From the NCBI RefSeq assembly GCF_023715145.1, contig NZ_JAMBNP010000001.1, positions 930,001 to 994,000 of the forward strand: DNA of 64,000 nt. The letters run 5' to 3'. The position numbers and the translations under genes are program-made. A model generated the notes under the pieces. It searched no databases and was not told where the DNA came from. It saw only the letters and a list, made by a program, of their open reading frames with translations. The DNA is from Paenibacillus glycanilyticus (GTDB lineage Bacteria; Bacillota; Bacilli; Paenibacillales; Paenibacillaceae). This document shows, piece by piece, positions 25,501 to 31,884 of this stretch. How positions within the stretch are numbered: the first letter of the stretch is position 1; the number at the start of each line of letters is the position of its first letter.

Positions 25501-27659
25501 CGGACAGCATTTCCGTTCTCGTCCAGGTTGCCGTCTTTATGCCACCCTGTTACATCAAGGTAATCAGGCGTCAGCTTCGAGATGTAGATCGTCAGGTTCT
25601 CTTCACTGGAATAGATCAGATAGCCTGTGCCGTCATCATCCTTGAACAGGTTCATATCCCGCGCCATCCCTTTATCGCTTGGATGGTAATCGGTCTCGCC
25701 TGCCGGCGCCAGATCCATGCGGTAGCTGCGCTGGTAGACGAATGGTCCGGTAGGTGAATCGCTGATCGCAACCCCGGCTTGGGCTTTGCCGTAGTTGGCG
25801 TTATTGTTGTACGGGTCCTTGTCGCCGTCAATATGAGCCCACATGACGTATTTCTTGGTTTCATCGTTATAGATGACTTTCGGACGTTCAACAATTCTTC
25901 CTTTGCGGATATCCGCCCAGATGTTCACGGTATCCGTTCTTCCTTCATACAGCTCGGAAATGAGCGGATCATTCGTGAAGTCATCCATTGAATTGATTAA
26001 CGTAAGCGCCATGCCTTCGTCTTTCCAGTTCATCAGGTCCGTGGAAGAGTAGACGCGTACGCCAGCGGCAGGCCATCCGCCTTTGTGATATTCCCCGTAC
26101 CAGTAATATTTTTGCGTCTTCTCGTCATACATCACGCCGGCGCCGTGAGCATCGATCGGATTGCCGGTTGTATCCGCCCATAATGCTCCCGGAGTAAAGG
26201 ATGTTCGTACCGCGCTTACGCCAAGCAGATCGGAGGCGGAAGAACTGACACCGTCTACCACCGCGCTTATCGTGTAAAAGTAACCCGTTCCTTGTATTAA
26301 TCCGGTGTTTGTGAAGGTCGTTTCCGTCCCGTTGTACACTTCGGCAAAGGTTCCCGTTGCGCTTCCCGCCCTCTTAACGGAATAGGTAACGGCTGTTCCC
26401 GCTACGGCGTCCCAGGTCAAGGCTACCGAAGAATCCGTTTTAGACGCCGCCTTGAAATTAGCGGGTGCGTCAAACGCGAAAGTAGTTGCCTGAACGTTAA
26501 CAGGCGCCGACTCGCCAAACGTATTGTAAGAGGTAATTCGGTACTTGTACTCCTTATTGGCTGACAAGCCCGTAGCCTGGAAGCTTAAAGCCGTACCGTC
26601 GTAAACGTTGGCAAACGTATCGCCGCCATCCGAAGACTGGTACACTTTATAGCCGGTTGCCTTGGCTGCGGCTACCCATGCCAGATTGATTTTCGACGAG
26701 TTCACCGCTGCTGCGGTCTGCCCGGTTGGCGCAGCCGGCGGAGCGCCTATCGTCTTCACGCTGAATTCCGGAGACCATTGCGATTCGGTCAGCCCCCCAT
26801 ATAGATAAGCCACTTTATAGTAATAAGACGTATCAGAGCTAAGTCCCGTGTCCGAATAGCTGTTGGCAGCGCTGCTCGCCAGAAAGGCATAACCGCCGCC
26901 GGCCGTGGCGGAACGGTAAATATTGTAGCTGCCGGCACCTTCTACAGCATCCCACTTCAAGGATACCGAGGAGCTTGTTTGGGCATCCGATTGAATAACG
27001 GTCGAGTTCGCGGCAGGAATTTCGGCGACTTGTACATCGTCGACCTGAATCGCCTGCCATTTGTTGCGGATGCCGATTCTGCCGCTTGCATAAGTAGTAT
27101 CCACCGCATCAATCAACAGCTTGTCGGCGCCGTTTTCCACGATATAACCTTTGATCGAGCTGCCAATAAGAACGAGCTTCAGGGTATACCATGTGTTTTT
27201 GGCCAGCGGATAGGCAACGCTTTTGATAGTTGTATCCGTGGTACCATTAGCCCCGTTTATCCGTTTGGATAATACAAGTCCGGTTTGAGCCTGCATTTGG
27301 AAATAGTAAAAGTTTTTATAATCTTGGACCCGGGCCAGAATACCCGGATAAGCCCCGCCTGCTCCCGTGTAGAAGCGCATTGTGACGGTGGAATCGGTCC
27401 AATTATCTCCCGTTGTTATAATGCCTTCGCCGGTATCGGTCTGGCTGAGCACCTTGTTGCTTGCGTCAGCCGGATCCGCTGCGACGGTCCATGTGCCGGA
27501 GGCTGCTGTCCATTCCGGACCAGCTGTATAGTCTCCATCCGTGAAATGATCTTGAAAATCAATTTCCGAAGCTGCCGACACCTTGTGGATCGGCGTAAAG
27601 TTGAACAATGAAACCCATAGCGAGAGTAGTAAAAGCCATACAATCGGTTTTTTCCGCAC
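22587..27659 (-). CDS. Surface-anchored GH43 (galactanase-like) enzyme with FN3 and SLH domains
   Basis: Large secreted enzyme of 1,690 residues, probably acting on galactan or arabinogalactan at the cell surface. The start is GTG 27659, with AAGGAG ten bases upstream and a normal signal peptide (residues 1-28). Order: concanavalin-like domain (35-215), three FN3 repeats (220-485), GH43 barrel (488-856; DAHGAGVMYDEKTQKYYWYG, PLISELYEGR, REAPAMFKYNGHYYMITSG), Ig-like and malectin/CBM-like part (860-1113), a fourth FN3 (1116-1210), Ser/Gly linker, beta-rich spacer, and three SLH repeats (1510-1690) that bind cell-wall polymer. The GH43 sequence resembles the exo-beta-1,3-galactanase branch (GH43_24), which is inferred. 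It has its own operator-rich promoter. Confidence 0.92.
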   Translation of the reverse strand: MRKKPIVWLLLLSLWVSLFNFTPIHKVSAASEIDFQDHFTDGDYTAGPEWTAASGTWTVAADPADASNKVLSQTDTGEGIITTGDNWTDSTVTMRFYTGAGGAYPGILARVQDYKNFYYFQMQAQTGLVLSKRINGANGTTDTTIKSVAYPLAKNTWYTLKLVLIGSSIKGYIVENGADKLLIDAVDTTYASGRIGIRNKWQAIQVDDVQVAEIPAANSTVIQSDAQTSSSVSLKWDAVEGAGSYNIYRSATAGGGYAFLASSAANSYSDTGLSSDTSYYYKVAYLYGGLTESQWSPEFSVKTIGAPPAAPTGQTAAAVNSSKINLAWVAAAKATGYKVYQSSDGGDTFANVYDGTALSFQATGLSANKEYKYRITSYNTFGESAPVNVQATTFAFDAPANFKAASKTDSSVALTWDAVAGTAVTYSVKRAGSATGTFAEVYNGTETTFTNTGLIQGTGYFYTISAVVDGVSSSASDLLGVSAVRTSFTPGALWADTTGNPIDAHGAGVMYDEKTQKYYWYGEYHKGGWPAAGVRVYSSTDLMNWKDEGMALTLINSMDDFTNDPLISELYEGRTDTVNIWADIRKGRIVERPKVIYNDETKKYVMWAHIDGDKDPYNNNANYGKAQAGVAISDSPTGPFVYQRSYRMDLAPAGETDYHPSDKGMARDMNLFKDDDGTGYLIYSSEENLTIYISKLTPDYLDVTGWHKDGNLDENGNAVRDTSYKAVYGVDYVRVFPGAQREAPAMFKYNGHYYMITSGATGWAANQNKYTVADNIFGPWAPMQDPFVRTSSSDPDPAKAFNTQSTFVIPVNPEEGKFIYVGDIWNGGNFANDGAKYVFLPIEFGMGTDIAIKWYANWTPDLLDAMGQVNVTTKFPEAVKLGEVPNLPAQVDVLEKTGTESTPVAWSVNSHALTAADFAKPGPITVQMTLPEHHNKVQSIKMYVVPGNALYFVNAGGYATSDYKLLASYMQDTLANKSVVEQAYNQTDETPWGYLGVDSMPSGSADGDIYSTVRYLNGGNVTNSPKGKDLSYQFTLENGSYDVYLGFNDPWTNSSRKADLLLNNENKGAITFTPSHTMAFTGVNVTEGSLNITVRNTAAQDPMISWIMLVKPDLTPSADPTLGLSAAAASSTSVKLAWNKTTGALGYNLYRSTSEAGTYTKVYSGTAGTYTDTGLPSEHTYYYKVGVIDGTGTESAVSTVQNAAIARTAKEIADGITAITAPASNATVLTLPVIPAEFTVAILSSDSEVISTDGAITPPSSATTVNLVLRVTRTSDSTTADTVSIAVAVPAKSSQGSGSSSSNGLTPVVTAELARLTVNGVFDSASKVAKGTVTADDLNKAISLAPVLRDGRKVVEIELPQVTGAEAYEQQIPAALLAQLGKSQEIRVKTPFGTVALPAGMFSAAELASAKNVTLHIGSANSSTAGKPAVEIHILADNKPLAFHNDNTPVVVTIPYTPAAGEALDHLVILHVNDDGTTEPVPSGRYDQAAGVMVFTTTHFSKYAVAEVHKTFTDLAVVPWAKAQIEALGSRGIINGTSALTYSPNSAVTRADFIKLLVSTLGLTAEVDSNFADVKTDDYYYQAAGIAKKLGISNGMGNNRFDPRASVSRQDMMTLTAKALVVAKKLSAMNGTAGDISGYADADQVSSYAAEGIATLVKNGIIQGAGNKLSPHETTTRAEVAVMLYNIYKN

Positions 27660-27743
27660 TTTCTGTTCGCTCCTTTTGATAAAGCAGAGTACGATCAAAC
27701 GCGGGTAACGCTGCAAAGCTGGCAAGCTCCCCCCTTCATTCAC

Positions 27744-27776
27744 AGAAACCGGTTTCATGAAACCCGTTTCATGAAA
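27744..27776. promoter_or_regulatory. Cluster of overlapping GGTTTC/GAAACC palindromes in the GH43-SLH leader
   Basis: GAAACCGGTTTC (27745-27756), GGTTTCATGAAACC (27751-27764) and TTTCATGAAA (27767-27776) overlap. The first has the CG centre of LacI-family operators; the others have ATG-centred half-sites. They lie within the long 5' leader, about 90-115 bases before the GTG start. Confidence 0.6.
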
Positions 27777-27831
27777 TGCCTAAAAAGATGAAATCCAGCG
27801 TGACTTCTTCAGGCCAAAAAACGAAGAAAGC

Positions 27832-27845
27832 GGTTTCATGAGACC
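27832..27845. promoter_or_regulatory. Operator over the GH43-SLH transcription start
   Basis: GGTTTCATGAGACC, one mismatch from the perfect palindrome at 27751-27764, lies directly downstream of the -10 box and covers the expected +1. Binding here would block transcription start. Confidence 0.55.
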
Positions 27846-27846
27846 A

Positions 27847-27875
27847 ATTGTACTTCTATATCCATCAATTGGCAA
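27847..27875 (-). promoter_or_regulatory. Promoter of the GH43-SLH gene
   Basis: TTGCCA (27870-27875) and TACAAT (27847-27852) on the minus strand are 17 bases apart. Start near 27840 gives a leader of about 180 bases holding operators. Confidence 0.65.
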
Positions 27876-27953
27876 CCAACTTTTTTATCAGAATTTCCAT
27901 TTTGCCTGCGATTTTTTTTGTCAAAATCTGCTGGATTTCATCATCATATGGCA

Positions 27954-29060
27954 TTAACGCAAATACAGGATAAGTGGCTGCAGCTTGAGCGCCTTCAGCT
28001 CTTCGTAGACCAGTCTTGCGATTTCGATGCCGCCCTGCTGCTGAAAATGGGTATTGTCCTCTGCTCCGTCGGGGAAATTCATAAATTCTCCGGGTGCCAG
28101 CCACATGAACAACTTCTTTGTTTCCTCCGGGCCAAGATCCTCGAACAAGGCTTTGCTGGACCTCGCCAGATCGATTAAAGGCACTTCCTCTTCCGCTGCC
28201 AGCTCCCTTACCGCGGTTAAATAATCGCCATGCGTATCGCGGAGCGTATCGTCCTCTTCGAAGAACCGGCGCTGTACGGATGTCACCAGAATCGGAATAG
28301 CCTTGCGTTCCCTTGCTCCGTCAATATATGTCTTAAGGGTTTGCTTGTAGGTGGTAAAAGGCTCCGTATACCTCTCTTCATCATGCTTCTGATCGTTATG
28401 GCCAAACTGGATAAGCAAATAATCGTAAGGCTTGATGCTGCTCCAGATTTGGTCCAGAACTCCTTCGCCGATGAAGCTCTTGGAGCTGCGGCCGGACAAG
28501 GCATAATTCGCTACAGCCGCATCCTGCTTGACGAACACCGGCAGCATCTGCCCCCAGCCTGCATAAGGGTAGCCGTCATCCGGCTGATCGGTTACCGTCG
28601 AATCTCCGGCAAGGAAAATCGTGCAAGCCTGCGGCGCAGACTCTACCTCCATCGCATTAATGCGAGGCGCCAGCCCGGAGAACGAAAGCTTCAATTGGCC
28701 GCCCGTTACATAGACCGAGAAGCTGATCCGGGAGAAGCTGCCCGGCGTAGTCCGTTGCTTATGCACCATCAGCCGGCCCTGTCCAGCCTTAATGGTGGTT
28801 TCAGTCTCGGCAATCTCGTCACCAAGCAGAACGGATACGCGATAAGTACCGTTCTCCAGGTCCAGAAGAAACGCCGTATTCAGCGGGATGCAGAAATCTC
28901 TGCGCAGTGCTCCCGGCTCTACGCGGTCCTTGGCATTCACTTTGTCCGTCCTGTTAAACCCGTAGCCCGTAAAAGAATCGTACACCGTTTGCGGCGTAAT
29001 CTTTGTATAACCCTCTGCCGGGGCACCAGTGCCAAAATCAAATCGATAGTTTTGAGTCAT
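27954..29060 (-). CDS. GDSL/SGNH rhamnogalacturonan acetylesterase-like protein
   Basis: Esterase of 368 residues, probably removing acetyl groups from rhamnogalacturonan oligosaccharides. Start ATG 29060 (MTQNYRFDFGTGAPAEGY); the upstream extension has no ribosome site. Residues 1-140 form a beta-sandwich like that of YesT/RgaE relatives. The SGNH core follows: FLAGDSTVTD (catalytic Ser, about residue 154), the Gly block in GWGQMLP, FGHNDQK (Asn) and the final DNTHF (Asp and His). There is no signal peptide, so it should act in the cytoplasm on imported oligomers. It is the last gene of the cluster running from 34475, 17 bases after the FG-GAP gene. Confidence 0.9.
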   Translation of the reverse strand: MTQNYRFDFGTGAPAEGYTKITPQTVYDSFTGYGFNRTDKVNAKDRVEPGALRRDFCIPLNTAFLLDLENGTYRVSVLLGDEIAETETTIKAGQGRLMVHKQRTTPGSFSRISFSVYVTGGQLKLSFSGLAPRINAMEVESAPQACTIFLAGDSTVTDQPDDGYPYAGWGQMLPVFVKQDAAVANYALSGRSSKSFIGEGVLDQIWSSIKPYDYLLIQFGHNDQKHDEERYTEPFTTYKQTLKTYIDGARERKAIPILVTSVQRRFFEEDDTLRDTHGDYLTAVRELAAEEEVPLIDLARSSKALFEDLGPEETKKLFMWLAPGEFMNFPDGAEDNTHFQQQGGIEIARLVYEELKALKLQPLILYLR

Positions 29061-29077
29061 TTCCGTCTCTAGCTCCT

Positions 29078-30346
29078 CTACTTTATTTCTCCGCCCGGAT
29101 ACAGCGTTGAGCTCGACAGCCGTTTGGGCTGCGGGAGCGAAGAACCTGCTGCGCACTCGCTTAGCTTAGCTTGCTTACTAGAATAAATAGACGCGGTATC
29201 ATTGGAATAAATAATGACCTGTTCCGTACCGCTGCCCCATAGATCCGCGTGGACGGCATACCCTTCCGAAGGGAACTCTACTACGGCATTCATGTCACCG
29301 TCATACAGGGTAGGGAATACACCGCCGCCCCGCCGATACGCCAAAATATAGTCCGGGGCATCCTCGGCCCAACCCCTAAGCGGTTCAATAATGGTCAGCC
29401 AGCCCGGAGTCTTGCGGTCTTCCTTCCAGAGCTCTCGGCCTTCGCTGTCTAACAGAAACAGTGCGTCTTTGCCAACAAGGCCTTTGCCGTCATCCTCCCG
29501 GACAAGTCGGTCAAGCCCGGCAATCTGCAGGCCCGGCAGGTCGGCGCGGAACCGCCCCAGCGCAATATGCTGCGACTCAACAGACCCCTCATAACGCCAC
29601 AGCTCCTTGCCGTGCCGGTCATACATCACCGTGACGCTGCCCCCGATCACAAGCTCCGGCTCTCCGTCTCCGTTCACGTCGCCAATCCAGATACAGTCGG
29701 CGTGATCGTCCAGATCCCGGCAGCTCCATAAGAGCTTGCCGTCATGATCCAGCAGATCATAGCCCGCCATGACTTCGTCATGGCCGTCTCCGTCCAGATC
29801 GTAGACCCACGGGAAATGACCCGGATTCCCCTCATGCGTCCATAACAGCTTAAACTCCCCGTCCAGCGCCCACAGACGGTGATAACGGTCCTTCAGAATA
29901 ATGTCGCCCGCGTGCGCTCCACCGGTCAAGTTAGCAACGATAATACAGTCATGGGCATGCGGATCAGGCAGCTCATGGACCGACCGAATGCTGCCGTCAT
30001 GTCCGTTAAGGATAAGGAATTGGCCCTCCATCACGCACAGCACCTCAAGCCTGCCGTCTCCGTCGATATCCGCAATCTGAGCCGGATAATCCGAACCGGC
30101 GCGGCCCGCTCCGTGGTTCGGCTTGCCGGTCTGCCAGAGCAGGTTGCCCTCGAGATCGTAAGCCGTTAGACATTGGACCTGATGGGGAATATACCGGACA
30201 TCCTGACGGTTATCCGGCTGTACAAGCAAGAGCTCCATCCGCCCGTCCCCGTTCAAATCGCCCAACAGCGATTTACAGTGAGGTCCTGCTTCACGAATAT
30301 CTATCGTACCTAGCAGATAAGGTTCTGTTGTGGATACAAGAGTCAT
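29078..30346 (-). CDS. Cytoplasmic FG-GAP beta-propeller protein of the rhamnogalacturonan cluster
   Basis: Protein of 422 residues made almost entirely of FG-GAP/VCBS-like blades with calcium-type loops: GDLNGDGRMELLLV, ADIDGDGRLEVLCV, YDLDGDGHDEVMAGY and GDVNGDGEPELVIGG. The pattern resembles the propeller of PL11 rhamnogalacturonan lyases (YesW/YesX), but the N-terminal sandwich of PL11 is absent and there is no signal peptide. Its start ATG overlaps the stop of the deacetylase gene by ATGA, so the two are translationally coupled. It may be a lyase relative, a sugar-binding protein or something new; I cannot choose between these. Confidence 0.75.
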   Translation of the reverse strand: MTLVSTTEPYLLGTIDIREAGPHCKSLLGDLNGDGRMELLLVQPDNRQDVRYIPHQVQCLTAYDLEGNLLWQTGKPNHGAGRAGSDYPAQIADIDGDGRLEVLCVMEGQFLILNGHDGSIRSVHELPDPHAHDCIIVANLTGGAHAGDIILKDRYHRLWALDGEFKLLWTHEGNPGHFPWVYDLDGDGHDEVMAGYDLLDHDGKLLWSCRDLDDHADCIWIGDVNGDGEPELVIGGSVTVMYDRHGKELWRYEGSVESQHIALGRFRADLPGLQIAGLDRLVREDDGKGLVGKDALFLLDSEGRELWKEDRKTPGWLTIIEPLRGWAEDAPDYILAYRRGGGVFPTLYDGDMNAVVEFPSEGYAVHADLWGSGTEQVIIYSNDTASIYSSKQAKLSECAAGSSLPQPKRLSSSTLYPGGEIK

Positions 30347-31158
30347 CTTATTTCCTCCTTAGAAAAGCTGATCTGTTCTCCGCCTTTTACTTCCGCAGCC
30401 TCGCCGTTTACGTTCAGCCACACGCCGATGGCCGACGGGTTATGCACAAAGCTGAGATCCGCCGCAAACTTCAGGCTCTCGAAAGCTTTCGTATACTGAA
30501 CAAGCTCCGTATTGGTGCAATACCAGATTTCGGAATGCCCGCCTATGTATTGCCCGAACTGCTCCATAAGCTCCCAATTGTTGTCCATATCAAACTCGTA
30601 GCTGTGTCCCCAGACATACATCAGATACAAATATTGCGTCTTCCGAAGACCAACGAATTCCTCTGCATGCTTCATCAGGTCCCGGTTATGATGACAGGTA
30701 GGCTGCCATTCCAGCCAGTCATCCGGCATGCCGTAATGACCCGTGCTTGGGACAACCCGCGCGTATTCGATGCCAAGACCCGGCAGCAAATCTTTAATTC
30801 GCCGGTTATAGGAGCCATTCGGATACGACATTCCCCGCACGGGATAACCGACGAGACGCTCCAGATTACGCCGGTCCTCCGTCACTTCGTATACGATCTG
30901 CTCATTCGGGCAGCGGGCTATGGTCGGATGAGTCAGGGTATGGGCCGATACCTCGTGCCCCGCATAGAGTGCCTTTACTTCCTCCGCCCCTACTCTATCG
31001 CCTGATCCCATCAGTCCCGAATTGAGATGAAAGGTCCCCTTCAGCCCATGCCGGTTAAAAATATCAATCAGCCGCCGGTCGGCAAGCTTGCCGTCATCAT
31101 AACTGAGCGTTAACGCCTTATGCCTCCCTTCCGGAAAGCACATTAATATCTTGTTCAT
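30343..31158 (-). CDS. Polysaccharide deacetylase-family protein
   Basis: NodB-domain protein of 271 residues. Motif 1 is LTLSYDDG (catalytic and metal-binding Asp), motif 2 is SAHTLTHPTI (two metal-binding His), and MSYPNGSYN occupies the motif 3 position. It ends with a small extra beta segment (VWLNVNGEAAEVKGG). Start ATG 31158 is preceded by GGGAGG. There is no signal peptide, unlike peptidoglycan deacetylases, which fits a role on imported acetylated oligosaccharides. It overlaps the FG-GAP gene downstream by four bases. The true substrate could be acetylated galacturonate or rhamnose, inferred from context. Confidence 0.85.
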   Translation of the reverse strand: MNKILMCFPEGRHKALTLSYDDGKLADRRLIDIFNRHGLKGTFHLNSGLMGSGDRVGAEEVKALYAGHEVSAHTLTHPTIARCPNEQIVYEVTEDRRNLERLVGYPVRGMSYPNGSYNRRIKDLLPGLGIEYARVVPSTGHYGMPDDWLEWQPTCHHNRDLMKHAEEFVGLRKTQYLYLMYVWGHSYEFDMDNNWELMEQFGQYIGGHSEIWYCTNTELVQYTKAFESLKFAADLSFVHNPSAIGVWLNVNGEAAEVKGGEQISFSKEEIR

Positions 31159-31194
31159 TCCATTACCCTCCCGACTCTGCAAGCAGGCAGCCCC

Positions 31195-31884
31195 TTACGG
31201 GGCATACACCTGCAAATTCCCGTATTCCGCAATAAGCGGAGCCATCTGCCGGAAACCAAGCTTCCCTTTCCCAAGCAGCGGTCCCCAAGTGGAGCCGTCA
31301 TCCCTCCAGCTAAACAGCAGCAGATCATTCACGGCAAATTGCACATAGGGTCCCTGCTTCAGAAGCTGCATCCGGTACGGCCCGGCGGCATCCGCAACAG
31401 CCGGTATGGGATCCGCTCCTTGAGCAACAAGATGGAAGCCATGGCTTTTGCGCAGATTGCATGTATGAAACTTCCGTTCTTCCGGATACCTCCGCCGAAA
31501 ATAAGACACGTGAAAGGCGTTAATGTCTCCGTGATGGTACTGCTCATAAATGCCAGTCCGCTCGGCAAGTCCGGAGTTGAACAAATCCTGTCCTTCGCGC
31601 CCTGCCGCGCAGAAGAACAGAATAGCGAGCCCCGGCTCCCGGACCGGCCAGAAATCCCAAGTAACTGCCATGTCCGCCGGGAACTGCTCCGGGCACCAGA
31701 ACACCAGATTGGAAGCCTGCCCCTCGGCAGGGTCCCGGGTGCTCTCAAGGCGCATTCGCCCCATCGGGAAGGAGACGGCGCCGTCTCCCTCCATTCGGAA
31801 TTCGGATACCTCTTCCGCTGAGCTCAGCGGGTTGTTATAGATCATTCTCCAACCAGCCGGAATCCATCTTTTTTCCGTCTTCAT
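31195..31884 (-). CDS. DUF1961 (YesU-like) protein
   Basis: Protein of 229 residues with a concanavalin-like beta-sandwich, similar to YesU of the Bacillus rhamnogalacturonan locus. Typical blocks are RMIYNNPLSSAEEVSEF, NLVFWCPEQFP, TWDFWPVREPGL, the HGDINAFHVSYFRR segment and CNLRKSHGFHLVAQG. Start ATG 31884 shares one base with the stop of the PL26 gene (TAATG), and AGGAG is eight bases upstream, so it is coupled to that gene. Function is unproven; a lectin-like or hydrolase role is possible. Confidence 0.88.
   Translation of the reverse strand: MKTEKRWIPAGWRMIYNNPLSSAEEVSEFRMEGDGAVSFPMGRMRLESTRDPAEGQASNLVFWCPEQFPADMAVTWDFWPVREPGLAILFFCAAGREGQDLFNSGLAERTGIYEQYHHGDINAFHVSYFRRRYPEERKFHTCNLRKSHGFHLVAQGADPIPAVADAAGPYRMQLLKQGPYVQFAVNDLLLFSWRDDGSTWGPLLGKGKLGFRQMAPLIAEYGNLQVYAP

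Noticed and set aside
27865-27952. Short minus-strand frame encoding MPYDDEIQQILTKK and following residues, with a TTGACA nearby
   Set aside because: It has no ribosome site and overlaps the end of the esterase gene; the TTGACA has no matching -10 box.
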